Shown: piece by piece, positions 22,245 through 33,600 of the stretch
How positions within the stretch are numbered: the stretch's first letter is position 1
How the letters are laid out: each line of letters begins with the position of its first letter
NCBI GenBank assembly: GCA_021234155.1
Contig: JAJEKV010000158.1
Span: 865,820-929,819, forward strand
Source of the DNA: Isoetes taiwanensis
Taxonomy: Eukaryota; Streptophyta; Lycopodiopsida; Isoetales; Isoetaceae
Length of the DNA stretch: 64,000 nucleotides
Reading direction: 5' to 3'
Notes under the pieces: model-generated
Database searches by the model: none
Told to the model about the DNA's origin: nothing
The model's input: the letters and a program-made list of their open reading frames with translations, nothing else
Program-made: the position numbers and the translations under genes

Positions 22245-23850
22245 ACTAAAGCAAACATAGGTAAACTTTATGGGCCTAAATATTAATTACTAAAAAGAAC
22301 AATAACACGAACACAAACAAATTATTTCCATGGCAAATGGATTCAATTGATGATTGCATGTATGCATTCTTATATACATGGCATTCAAGTATTACCCATT
22401 TTTCTCAAAACAGTTATACATGGCATTCAGATATTCCCCATTTTTTTCAAAATAGTCAATAAGCCGCTTAAGGAAGCCCTGACGAGACACTATTGCAGTA
22501 TCACAAATGATTTCCTATCCTATATTGGCATTTATGGATTAATCACGAGTCGGAGTATGATCTATGCATAATACAACCATAGGCCGTGTAGCTAATCCTA
22601 ACCATAGCGTGAAGCGTTTGTTTCCTCGGGTGAAGATAAGTATGAAAGTAGCAATGTCAATAATTTCTGGAACTCCTGTGGCAGATAAACACTGTTCAAT
22701 TCCTCATCCTTGCCCATAACCATTTCATTGTCGCTACCGCATTGATACACGAAGATATCTTAGGTAAATGCCTTTCCAACTAGAAAGGGGAACAGATAAA
22801 GTTTACCTTTGCGGACCTTGACTTGTATAACAAATTGTAAACCGAGGCAATAACAAAAGGAGTAAGGCATTAACCATAGATTTCAAGGAACCGAAAAATG
22901 CACAAGAGCGCCAAACAAAATTTGTAAAGATAGCAATTGCATGGGTATTTGAACATCATAGCTTCGTGATTCACCCGTTTTCAATTCTTCTATGTTAATT
23001 GACCAGAGATAAATGACCAACAAGTATCAAATTGTTCATTTCGGGATTATGCAATCCTTGCCTTCTTTCCATGTGGAATCTCATCCCACCAAGGATGATT
23101 CGGGCCGATAACCCGGTGAAGCAACTTTTTAAACAAGGCTTTACGAGTAGCCTTTTGCATTATTATAAACCGGGTCATGATTGGCCATAGGGCATTCATT
23201 CACTAGGGATGATAGAGCCAATATTCCTATGAAAAAAGTGGCACTTTTCCTGCAAATCAAAACAATAGAATACTTTCCACTTGCCCTTCTGCTTCAGCCC
23301 ACTGGATGATTTTCTAAGCACCTTTAATAGACAAGCTCAAATGTGGTTTGTAGAACTTCTCTTTTTGAGATAACCCGATTAGCTTGCTGATTTTTCTTCT
23401 GCGTCGCAAGAATCAAAAATCCCTTTGCCTTTGGAGTAACTCGCCCCTTGTGTCCTCTGGAAAACAGATTTGAACGGAGGCCTTTTTACAGACGAACTAT
23501 GGCAAAGCCATGTTTTTAATATCGAGTAGCTAGAAGACGTGGTCGGGCAAGAACAGGCCCCGGCTTGTGCCTTCCCCTTGAGAGATGAGCAACTGGCATT
23601 ACCAATCAGACAAAGAGGTGAGGAAAGGAGATGCTAAGGCAAAGAATCAGCAGAGGTAAGCGAAGCAAAACAAAGATTCCTTTGCGCGATGATGCTTCCG
23701 AAATCGCTCCCCGGTTGTGCGGGGGCATTCCCTCAAGGCTTTCCAACCCGGTGAGGAGGGAAGATCAGAAGATAGCAACGGAAAAAGATAGAAGCGGGAA
23801 AGGAAGCGGAGATCGTGATTGAAGATAGAAACGGCTGGAAGAAACACATT
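22245..23850. other. no recognised gene; interior of the nested element
   Basis: Short open frames only (63-74 codons). A local duplication of CATGGCATTCA(A/G)(G/A)TATT.CCCATTTTT occurs at about 22378-22442. No transposase motif was found. Confidence 0.4.
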
Positions 23851-24064
23851 GCAAAATACTATAAGATTTGAGGCAATGTACTATATGGTGTTGATTTTAT
23901 ATATGCATAGTATAATTTTAGGGGCTCTCGCCCGCAGACGCCGTCCCCCGTGTGAATATGCACCCAAACCAAAGGGGGTTTAAGGGGGAATTTAATTTTA
24001 AAGTGTTAAATGTAATGGTTTATGTTAAATCTAAATTTTTTTTGGCCCCTTCGGGGCCTCGACA

Positions 24065-24180
24065 ATAAAAACACCTAATAGGGCTCACAATATGGAATAT
24101 GTAACGAGGATATCTTCAACTTATAAAAACACCTAATAGGGCTCACAATATGGAATATGTAACGAGGATATCTTCAACTT
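24065..24180. repeat. perfect 58-bp tandem duplication
   Basis: Copies at 24065-24122 and 24123-24180 are identical, starting ATAAAAACACCTAATAGGGC. Identity over the full unit in an otherwise decayed area points to a recent event. Confidence 0.95.
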
Positions 24181-24447
24181 ATAGACTGCTATACACATGT
24201 GTTAGTGACCATACAATCAACATGTATAAGCACATCTTGGACATGTTTAGAAGCTCGAAGAAGAAGATACAATATGTCATAGTATAACCATAAAAAGATA
24301 AATTAATACGTGAAGCAACAACAATTGAGATTTGGAACCATCGTGTTGTAGTTTGAACATATAATCTTGAAGCGACAAGAAGTATAGAATCTAGAACGCA
24401 CGTTTAATTCTAAAGAACATGTAAGAGATTCACCTCAAATGAGGCTT

Positions 24448-24915
24448 CAGCATTGAAAGCCTCATAATGACTCATTCAAAAAGGTTTTGCAGACAAACAT
24501 GCAGTTTGTATATCAGCATATGAGAAACTTCAAACTGCAATACATATTATGACTGCCCAGAGTTTACACATCATGGTACGAGTTGAATACGCTGCAAAGA
24601 ACTCAAACAAGCTGGGAATCAGTTGAATATGCTGTATAAGATAATAGGCTGGTCGCTTCATTGCTGCATTTAGGATCAGCATTGAAAACCTCATAATGAC
24701 TCATTCAAAAAGGTTTTGCAGACAAACATGCAGTTTGTATATCACCATATGAAAAACTTCAAACTGCAATACATATTATGACTGCCCAGAGTTTACACAT
24801 CATGGTATGAGTTGAATACATTGCTTTGAACTCAAACAAGCTGAGAATGAGTTGAATATGTTGTATAAGATAACAGGCTGGTCGATTGAAGCAAAATAGA
24901 GTACTTTAAGCTTCA
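24448..24915. repeat. ~229-bp tandem duplication
   Basis: The unit starts CAGCATTGAAA(G/A)CCTCATAA at 24448 and again at 24677. Both copies hold AAAAAGGTTTTGCAGACAAA, TATTATGACTGCCCAGAGTT and TGCTGCATTTAGGAT with few differences. A partial third copy lies at about 25190-25262 (CATGGTATGAGTTGAATGCA). Confidence 0.9.
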
Positions 24916-24919
24916 TTGC

Positions 24920-26620
24920 TGCATTTAGGATGCCTTGATAATACAATGCCCTCATAATTCCAAATCATGTAACATTCTGCGAAATATGGATACAAGAACT
25001 TTCAAAGGACATCTGCACCAAAATGGAGGACTGAACCTTCATTCCTGTACTCTATGTTACTCTACGTCTTTATAATTCACTTGGAGATTCGATGACACGT
25101 GCAAAAAAGCAATGAGAATTTCCTTCATTTTGGTGCGCTGCCATATCGTCATAGGCAGCATTACATAGTGACACCTTTGCTTCACAATTCTGCATCATGG
25201 TATGAGTTGAATGCACTGCAAGCAAGCTGCAAATGAATTGAACATGATGGTTAAGATAACAGGAGACCAATCAGATAAATAATAGCTGCTGACTTATTTG
25301 CCAAGTTATCATATTTTTAAAAAAGACAATCACCATATGCTGCATTTCAAATAATATGCAATAGACCTGTATGTGTTTCATGAGTTCTTCATTCTTTATT
25401 CAAAACTGCAGAACACTGACATGTTTAAAAACAATCACCATATGCTGCAATTCAGATAATATGCAATGGACCTGTATGTGTATGCTGGGAATGAGTTAAA
25501 GAAAGGTCTATCTTTATGAAGATAAAGTTCGTACAGAACTAAAAGGTGGTTGTGCTTCTTGATTTTAAGGCAATAGAGGGTATTATTATACAAAGGCTTT
25601 GGTCACTGACACTGAAATGGAGAATTCACCTTCATGCTGTACAAAAGTATTAGCAAGAATGAGGATGTAACATGCCTTATGCATAGTAATTCAGCCTGGC
25701 CTTCTTCTTTGCTTGAACTTGAGTAATACTGTCATTGAAAAAGTAATCTGTAAAAAAGTCAAACCAAAGATGAATGAAAAATATGCTTTAGCACAATTTC
25801 TTGGAATTAACAACAAACTCATGCAAACCCACTAGAATATCAATACCGTTCATGGTAAGAGTAAATTTTCTGGCCCATATCCTTCATGAGTTCATCATTG
25901 CAGAGCACTGACATGTACACAGACAATCGAATAAAATACATGTTGCAATAATACCAGTTGGCTCATAACTCCACGGCTCCACACTCCAATGGTTGGGACT
26001 TCTTGAGATCTTCCAGCATATTCAAATCGAAGCCAGCATTAATGGGTATGAATGAACAGCAGAAGATCATACAAGATGGGCTTTTGTGAGTTTGGATAGC
26101 ATGAAGGATAGGCCGATTTTGCTGAAGCAAGGCAGAAACAGAGATGCATATGGTAGGAGCGAGGCCCAGAGGCAAAGCAACGGAAGTGTTTTTCTTTTCC
26201 CTTAGGGTTCGCTGGTTTCGCTGAAGCATGGCAGAAGTAGAGATAGTGGCTGAAGCATCGCCAAAGAGCTGGTCGTTTCGATGTGAAGACAAAGCAATAA
26301 GAAGCAAGCAAGATGAATAGGAAACGAGAAACAAAAGCAGAGTAAAGAAGAAAGAGCAGAGTTAGGTATCCGGCATTTTGATGCCTAATAATTTTCCTTC
26401 CCCTCAAAAAGAAATCATTGTGCTAAACAAAACCAAAAGACAAGAATGAAGAGCATAACAAAAGCTATGATCTCATACCGATATTAGCAACAATGGACTC
26501 TGCCAGCAAGAAAAATCGAGAAGACAAGAATCCAGAGGACAAAAGTTTTGGGGTTTGATGCATATGAATGCAATATTGGTAACAACACGTGTTAGATTGT
26601 TTAAACTAGTCGAAATCAAC
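24920..26620. other. no recognised gene
   Basis: It includes a duplicated CAATCACCATATGCTGCA.TTCA.ATAATATGCAAT.GACC (about 25328-25372 and 25433-25473) and overlapping minus-strand frames at 25963-26407 rich in Cys/Phe/Leu without family resemblance. Leader-like DNA of an unknown transcript is possible. Confidence 0.35.
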
Positions 26621-26621
26621 G

Positions 26622-26745
26622 GTCCAAAAATGACGCACTCTAGAAATACTATTTAGTACGTCCCAATGAATACAACACCAAAATCATAGGAAAACCATGC
26701 CAAAAAGCGTATAAAACTACAAAAAAAAAACCCTGTTATTATGCT
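26622..26745 (-). repeat. right inverted terminal repeat
   Basis: Inverted partner of 18495-18615. It has small substitutions and a longer A run (T run on the minus strand). Confidence 0.75.
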
Positions 26746-27394
26746 AGATATTCAACATGTTTAGTTTGCTATACATGTTGCTATTATCCTTCTAATCAAG
26801 AACAAAATCTAACAACTAGTTCTAGGTTCATGACAATACCAGGCCCAGTTCTAGGTTCATGACAACCGTTTATCATCTTCTAGCAATTTTGTTGGCAGTC
26901 CAAGCGAGTTACTGCATACGGTGAGAAATACTTGACTTGAAAGTCAATATCAAATTTGAGAATATTTGATATAAAATTTGATCAAGTCAGAAAGTCAATG
27001 CAATTGATGCATCGTCAAATACCCTAAATGCAATAAATGCTGCTATTACTTTGCAATAAGCAGCAAGCTATGCATTTGAGTCTTAAGTTGTGCCTTTCTT
27101 TAGCAGTTGCAAGGAGTAATGGATGGTTGCAAACAACTATTGATTCATTTTTTTATATTGTTATGGTCTACTATATAGTCTATTCTATTCTATTCATTCT
27201 TATGCAATGTTGCATTGTTGCCAAACTAGACGAAGCAATAGGAGACAATCTATGCAGACACCTTTGCTGTGTTTGGCACAACAGCATGATTGTGATCCAG
27301 AGAATGGAGATTTATGCAAGACTTAGAAAGCTAAATGGTTTAAATATACCATTGATGGCCATATCTGATCTGATCTATATATGTTCTTATGTTT
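26746..27394. other. no recognised gene
   Basis: It contains a 24-bp direct repeat AGTTCTAGGTTCATGACAA.. at 26818 and 26846. An open frame at 27037-27486 shows no recognisable family. Confidence 0.4.
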
Positions 27395-27690
27395 CGCGCT
27401 TATCCGACCGTCCGTTCGAGATCCGACGGCTCACATGGATTTGGGACGTATCCTACGGCCCAGATGGCCTGGGAGTTTACATATAATATGTGTACCGTGG
27501 TCCTACGGTCCAGATTGATCTGATCCTGACCGTCGGTCCGAGATCCGACGGCTCACGTGGCTTGGGGACACATCCTACGGTCCACGTGGCTTTGGGAATT
27601 ATATGTAATAGATCCTACGGCTCGTATTGCTTTTATATGGTGAGATCTTGATCGTTGATCAAGTCTAAGATCCTAAGGCTCATATTGAAT
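27395..27690. repeat. degenerate tandem array of 'GATCCTACGGCTCA' words
   Basis: The words CGAGATCCGACGGCTCAC, TCCTACGG(C/T)CCA and GATCCTACGGCTC recur about seven times at 35-65 base spacing. Unit boundaries are irregular. No coding content was found. Confidence 0.55.
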
Positions 27691-27721
27691 GCTCGTTTCT
27701 TAAGGAAAGGTATTTAAAATT

Positions 27722-27797
27722 TTTTATGTTATTGGGGGGATTCGAACCCTGGTCCTCAACCCCCCAAACCCCCCACTCTAACCACTAGACCAAGCAT
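27722..27797 (-). repeat. tRNA-derived SINE head
   Basis: On the minus strand, TGGTCTAGTGGTTAGAGTGG (27773-27792) is a good A box and GGGTTCGAATCC (27738-27749) a good B box. G-rich DNA lies between them. No complete cloverleaf forms, which favours a SINE over a tRNA gene. Confidence 0.55.
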
Positions 27798-28074
27798 TAA
27801 TTCTATAAATAATTTATTTTTTAAATATACTTAAGGGTAATATTCTAATTAAGATAAAATAAGAAGGATGTTTTGAAAGTTTCAAAATGTTCCAGATAGT
27901 TCTAAAATGTTCTAGAAATTTCTAGAATGTAAGGGAGTCCAGGAGAATTAAAGGGAATATAAGGACATGCTAAAACTGGAACAATGCACCGTAGGACGTG
28001 TTAAATTTCTTGTTTATATATGTACCATTCTTAGATGCATGCACATGTTTAAAGTATACAGATGGATTACCCAC

Positions 28075-28082
28075 TGGAATTA
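28075..28082. other. target-site duplication, left (TGGAATTA)
   Basis: An identical 8-mer lies at 30554-30561, directly abutting the inverted-repeat ends. The left terminus has three extra bases (GCA) before the arms align. Confidence 0.7.
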
Positions 28083-30553
28083 GCATAATTGTGCAAATAG
28101 GACAACTCTGCAAAATAGCAGTATCGAATAAAAGAAAAGAATTGACGGCATAATAATTTAAAGAATTTGTAATGCTTGAGTAGATTAAGAATGCAAGTTT
28201 GCTTTTTATTGTGTCCCATTTTTGCTCCATGAATATTCTTGAGCACAAACAATAAAGTGTCCATGAAATTAGGAAGCCTATATGACCAAGTGCCGGGGAC
28301 AAATTGTTGCATCCTTTATAAATGATTTTTGCTGAAAAAATTATATGAAGACAAAGATATGAGCACACAAAGATGGCCATCTGCAGATCCTAGGTGAAGA
28401 ACAATAATGGAAATAAGTCTGATGGTTGCTAGATATAGAAGCTGATGGCAAAGATATTAATACACAAATATTGCGCATAGTTAGGAAATTTAAACAACTC
28501 AAATAATACCACTATACCAAGTTACGTAGAATGCTCTTGTGTGACAAAGAAAATATATTAGAAGGAAAACAAATTATAAAGTTGTAGTTGTTACCTGGAC
28601 AAAAACGTAGAAAAATCAGCGGCATAAGCAACCACTATATTGATTACTTGCATGACATGCTTTTGAAAAGTCCCAAATATATTAATCCATATAAGCATAT
28701 ATCCTAGGATGGGTCCTGAGATACAATCAAGTGGAATTGAAGTGGTGTTCTCATTGAGCTTTTTGTAAAATCTTTGAGTACATATTGTTCCTCTACTAGG
28801 GGTGGAAAATATGAAAAGCTTGAAAATTGAACATGCTATACGCGAAAACTAGACATCGGGATGAAAAACCCCACGGAGGGTTTTGAGGAAAACTCTAATG
28901 AGCAACGTTCACCTATGCTCTCGTTGAAGGTCACTAGCGTACGTTAGCCAAAAATGAGTTGATGCAAACATGATGGCACTGCCAACTGAGAAAAGTGCAA
29001 AAAGGACCTGCAATGGAAAGTCTAAAAATGAGAATGACTCGTTAAAAAGTTAGGAACTTTAAGCATGGCACGTGCCAAAGCTGTAAATCTGAGAAAAAGA
29101 ATATGATAGCACTCGGAGGCTCGGGGACCCACGCCAAGGAAGAAACAACGGCCGACCAATCGAGAACCGTCAGGAATGACCATCGAAAGGAAAAACATAT
29201 GATTCCATGCCCTCGGAGGGTCTGGCCAGGCGAGTGAATGAATGAAGGACCTCGGAGGCTACGGTGTCATCAGAAAGAAAGAAATAAGTATTCCTCGGAG
29301 GAAGCACTATAGCCTCCGAGGAATACTTATTTCTTTCTTTCTCGGCATGGCACTGTAGCCTCCGAGGTAATCTTCTTTTTCATTCACTCTGGGTGTGGCG
29401 CCAGAGCCTCCGGGAGGCAGACCAATCGGATGTTTTTTCCCTCGCTGATGGTCATTCTCTGACTTTTTTGGCTCTCGATTGGTCGGTCGTTGTTTCTTCC
29501 CCATGGTCCCGAGCCCCGAAAGTGCTATCATATTCTTTCTGTATGATTACAGTTTGGCACGTGCCCATGCTTAAAGTTCCTAACTTTTTAACGAGTCATT
29601 CTCATTTTTAGACTTTCCATTGCAGGTCCTTTTTGCACTTTTCTCAGTTGGCAGTGCCATCATGTTTGCATCAACTCATTTTTGGCTAACGTACGCTAGT
29701 GACCTTCAACGAAAGCATTGGTGAACGTTGCTCATTAGAGTTTTCCTCGAAAACCTGAAAGGGTGGGGTTTTTCATCCCGATGTCTAGTTTCAGAGCATG
29801 TTCAATTTTCAAGCTTTTCATATTTTCCACCCCTAGTAGAGGAACAATATGTACTCAAAGATTTTACAAAAAGCTCAATGAGAACACCACTTCAATTCCA
29901 CTTGATTGTATCTCAGGACCCATCCTAGGATATATGCTTATATGGATTAATATATTTGGGACTTTTCAAAAGCATGTCATGCAAGTAATCAATATAGTGG
30001 TTGCTTATGCCGCTGATTTTTCTACGTTTTTGTCCAGGTAACAACTACAACTTTATAATTTGTTTTCCTTCTAATATATTTTCTTTGTCACACAAGAGCA
30101 TTCTACGTAACTTGGTATAGTGGTATTATTTGAGTTGTTTAAATTTCCTAACTATGCGCAATATTTGTGTATTAATATCTTTGCCATCATGCAATAGCTT
30201 CTATATCTAGCAACCATCATACTTATTTCCATTATTGTTCTTCACCTAGGATCTGCAGATGGCCATCTTTGTGTGCTCATATCTTTGTCTTCATATAATT
30301 TTTTCAGCAAAAATCATTTATAAAGGATGCAACAATTTGTCCCCGGCACTTGGTCATATAGGCTTCCTAATTTCATGGACACTTTATTGTTTGTGCTCAA
30401 GAATATTCATGGAGCAAAAATGGGACACAATAAAAAGCAAACTTGCATTCTTAATCTACTCAAGCATTACAAATTCTTTAAATTTTTATGCCGTCAATTC
30501 TTTTCTTTTATTCGATACTGCTATTTTGCAGAGTTGTCCTATTTGCACAATTA
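28083..30553. mobile_element. 2.47-kb inverted-repeat (foldback/MULE-like) element with 8-bp target duplication
   Basis: The left arm (28083-29301) and the right arm (29313-30553) are inverted copies meeting at a tight hairpin (AATAAGTATTCCTCGGAGG, inverted at 29313-29332). The outer arms are almost identical; the inner thirds have drifted and carry several CCTCGGAGG words. TGGAATTA flanks both ends (28075-28082 and 30554-30561). No transposase was found. The arms contain exon-like DNA, so a captured gene piece present in both arms is likely. Transcription would give a long double-stranded RNA (inference). Confidence 0.8.
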
Positions 30554-30572
30554 TGGAATTATATCGCAATAG
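29763..30572 (+). pseudogene. exon-like, membrane-protein-like fragment within the right arm
   Basis: An open block to 30040 (ISGPILGYMLIWINIFGTFQ, VINIVVAYAADFSTFLSR) ends at a candidate donor TGTCCAG|GTAACA. A candidate acceptor CACCTAG (30249) opens a second block with MAIFVCSYLCLHIIFSAKII and ALGHIGFLISWTLYCLCSR. The joined pieces are hydrophobic, as in a membrane protein. I do not recognise the family. The left arm holds the same blocks inverted (28067-28380 and about 28600). Chance open frames in AT-rich DNA remain possible. Confidence 0.3.
30554..30561. other. target-site duplication, right (TGGAATTA)
   Basis: Partner of 28075-28082. Eight bases fit hAT or, loosely, Mutator/foldback-type insertion. 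Confidence 0.7.
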
Positions 30573-30583
30573 GACCGTGGCAT

Positions 30584-30616
30584 TCCTAGGATGGGTCTTG
30601 AGATACAATCAAGTGG
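30584..30616 (+). repeat. extra copy of an inverted-repeat-arm segment, just outside the element
   Basis: TCCTAGGATGGGTCTTGAGA and the following ACAATCAAGTGG repeat, with one change, the left-arm segment at 28702-28734 (and inverted at about 29903-29935). It lies 22 bases beyond the right target duplication. Confidence 0.7.
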
Positions 30617-30639
30617 CCGATAGAAGAGGAACCTATCTC

Positions 30640-33600
30640 AACATCAAAGTGGCGAGATATAATGAAAAGGATGGAGCTAAAGGAGCAAAAAAGCGGGTGA
30701 CAGAGCCAAATGGAACAAAGCGGCCCAAAAAGGAAAAGAACACAAGAGCAGCATAGATCAAGCAGAGTAGGAGAACGAAAGCCACTAAGGTCAAGAGACC
30801 AATAAAGAGAAACTGGGATGGAAGACAAAGCAAACTAAAGAAGGGGGTGACTAAGGATGGAGCAATGCGAAAGGAATTCCAATACATAACAAATAAACCA
30901 AGGAGTAATAAATCAAGAGGCAAGTGAATAACTAGGAGGAAAGCAAGAAAATGCAGTGATAGAAGTCAAGGAGCACACAAGTAGGAGCCAAATGAAGAGG
31001 CAAGAGGACGAGGAGAACAGAGCCAAAAAAAACTAACAATGGAACCATGCATACAGAGGTAAGAAAAAATCCTAGACAACAAGAAATGAGCTAGATGAGA
31101 CTAGAAGGGCAAAAGTAACACGTAATGCAAGGGCTGAGATGAATGCAACACATAGAAACAATGAATAATTGAAGAATTGTGATAAATAAAGTAATAGGCG
31201 TGAACTGGAGAAAACATGCGGTCTCAGATAGGCTAACGGGAATAATGGACTCAATGGTACAACTATGAACAGAAGGAACTGAAGGAACTGGATGACGACA
31301 TGGAGTAAAGGGAACAACTGACTACACACAACAATAATATAAAGGGACTCATATGACAACCTATAAACCTGAATTAAAGTACTGAACACTGGAACCACCA
31401 CATAATATGCACAACAATGAATACATCAAGAACAACGATGTGAAAGAGAATAAGATGTAGGCAAGACCAGATAGAGAGCTCAAAAACAACAATGCAGAGT
31501 GTATCAAGAATAAAGGGACAATGGATAAAAACAGGTCAATTCGAGTAGAAAGAAGTAGCATAAGGAATGCAAGAAGACTAGACGAAGAGCCATTGAGGCA
31601 AAAGAGCCAAAATGAAGTAGATCGAAGGAAAAGAAAAAAAGGCATAGGTTAGACGAGCAAATGGATAAAATGACAACAAATAGGCCGTAAAGAATGCCAG
31701 AATAAAGAAATAATGGTAGCAGCAAACGAAGCGGACAACTAGAACACCGAAGTAAAAGATGGAATAGAGGAAATAATAGAAGAAAAAATAGACACAACAT
31801 AAAACAGTCGATAGAAACAAAGTAAGAACAAATAGTAATTAATGAATCCCAAAGTCCACGAATATATCAAATGCAGGTTGAAGAAAACATAAATCGTATG
31901 TGACATTGAGGAATCTGTCAAATTGATGCAGACAAAGAGAAAGAGCTCTGCAAGATAAAACATGGCCCCATGCATTCTATCTATAGACTATGCATCAAAT
32001 AGTGAAACATGGAACAGATTATATGAACCATGTGAAGCAAGCACCACAAGTGACCCATGCAATAGAGGACCAATATGTAACTATAAAGAATGGGACCAAA
32101 TACAAACGATAACAAATGAGCCACATAAAGGGGAACCACCTCCTAGGATGGAACCAATATACCATTGCCTACAACAATACTATCCCCAACAAGACAAAAC
32201 GACACGTTCAAACATAGAGCCAAACAACTATACAAATTGTACCTAAGTCAAAACATCTACCAAACCTGATGAAAAAATGGGAAGACCTACAAGTGGCAAT
32301 GTGAAATACGTCAGCGCAAAAAATCTGCTATGGGGTAGAAAGGCAAAATCCTTTAAGCATAGACGATTGATGGCACACTGCAAAAATAATGATGGAACCA
32401 GTGAAGCAAGTCAAAGGGAATGAAAAAATGGAAAGGAAAGAAAACCATGAGGTAGATGGAAAATACAAGAACTTCAAAAATACGCAGAATAGAGAAAGAA
32501 AAAACCGTTATGAAAGAAGAGGAAGCGAACCAATATTTGCAAAACCTAGACTAGTAATGTGAACTCTATAATCCTAGAGAATAAGGGACACCAATTATGT
32601 GAGACATAATAATCATGCTGAACATAATGTGCTAGCCAAGCATCAAGAAAACCCCAGCATAGCCTCCATGTAGCATCAACAAAGAACAAAAGGTGTAAAA
32701 GGAACAAATGAGAGTAGGCGGAGTAAAGCAAGAGGACCACTCGAGCTAAAGGCAACAACATAACTAAATTGATGCCAGACATGGGAGAGCTAGGAACAAA
32801 TCGGTTGAAACAAATAGGAAAATGGAGAGCAATGAAATTAGCTACAAAATACCGACGAAAAAGAGTAACGAAAATAAAGTCACAAAGTACTTGGCAAAAT
32901 ACTCAGACGAACTAAAAAGAAACGGAATTCATAGTATACAAAGTAACTGAGTGGTGGCATCAAGAAACAAAATGGAGCAACATAGAGCAAAAGAACAACT
33001 GCCATTAAGGGACTAAACGTAGCAATGGGATGTAAAGGTTAAGTTGAGTGAAGCAACTAGAGCAAATGTATATGACCAAATGTGCATCAAACATATCATG
33101 AAGAATGTTGTAGATCAAAGCAACTATAAAAATGAAATCATACAGAGCACCTAAGCCCTCTACTAGCACTTTGTCGATCAACTCACTCAACTAAACGCAC
33201 GAACTCTATAAGAATACGCAAAATATGAAGAAACGATTTCCTATATGACGATGCAGGCCATCAGATTAATTAACATGCCAAGCGTCAATACTAAATGCCT
33301 CCACAAAACTGACAAGGTTTGAAAATCGGAATCACCCCAGATAAATAATATGAGTTAGAAGCAGTAAAACGTAAATAGAGACCCAAAAAAGATAGGGGAA
33401 AATGAACCTATGGACATGAAAAATATACATGCGTCCATATCAAAACCTGATGATCCCTTGGTAAACTGAAACTAAAAAAATGAGAAAAATGAACTATAAA
33501 AAAATGACCCTACGCATGCGCACATCGAAAAGTACCATTGAACTTGGAAAAACCAAAAATGACCTACAAAAATGGATATGAATGCACGCATCAAATAGGA

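Larger units (their letters stand above)
20526..24057. mobile_element. nested foldback-like elements with GGCCCC/GGGGCC tips
   Basis: Tips of the type GGCCCCTTCGGGGCC occur at 20526-20540 (as GCCTTGAAGGGGCC), 20613-20625, 21046-21060 and 24042-24056. Just inside, a common arm is repeated: AAACCATTACAT, a CCCCCTTAAACCCCC run, GGGTGCATATTCACACGGGG, then GCGAGAGCCC. It is plus-oriented at 20640-20760 and 21790-21895 and minus-oriented at 22075-22195 and 23915-24040. The arrangement suggests one long element (20526-24057) invaded by shorter relatives. No transposase was seen. Confidence 0.6.
18495..26745. mobile_element. 8.25-kb segment bounded by ~120-bp inverted terminal repeats
   Basis: The left end (18495-18615) and the right end (26622-26745, inverted) share TATACGCTTTTTGGCATGGT, 'AACAGGGGTTTTTTTTGT' and CGTACTAAA..GTATTTCTAGAGTGC. 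Mismatches grow inward. No transposase was found inside. The contents are a PSK SIMULATOR pseudogene, foldback-like elements, a SINE and local duplications. It could be an old non-autonomous DNA transposon that captured gene DNA (Pack-MULE-like), or two insertions of one short element in opposite orientation. A flanking duplication was not found. Confidence 0.5.

Noticed and set aside
24065-24180. CRISPR-like repeat
   Set aside because: Two adjacent identical units with no spacer, in a plant nuclear context. It is an ordinary tandem duplication.
27722-27797. Functional tRNA gene
   Set aside because: A and B boxes are present, but no acceptor stem or anticodon arm can be formed from the bases between and around them.
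27970-28380. 136-codon minus-strand frame as an independent gene
   Set aside because: It is the inverted copy of the frame in the right arm of the palindrome, so it is part of the repeat element and not a separate gene.
31072-31975. Several overlapping Leu/Phe/Ser-rich minus-strand open frames that look like membrane proteins
   Set aside because: They lie in the T-poor A-rich domain, where minus-strand stop codons are rare by composition. The frames overlap one another and have no family wording or splice structure.
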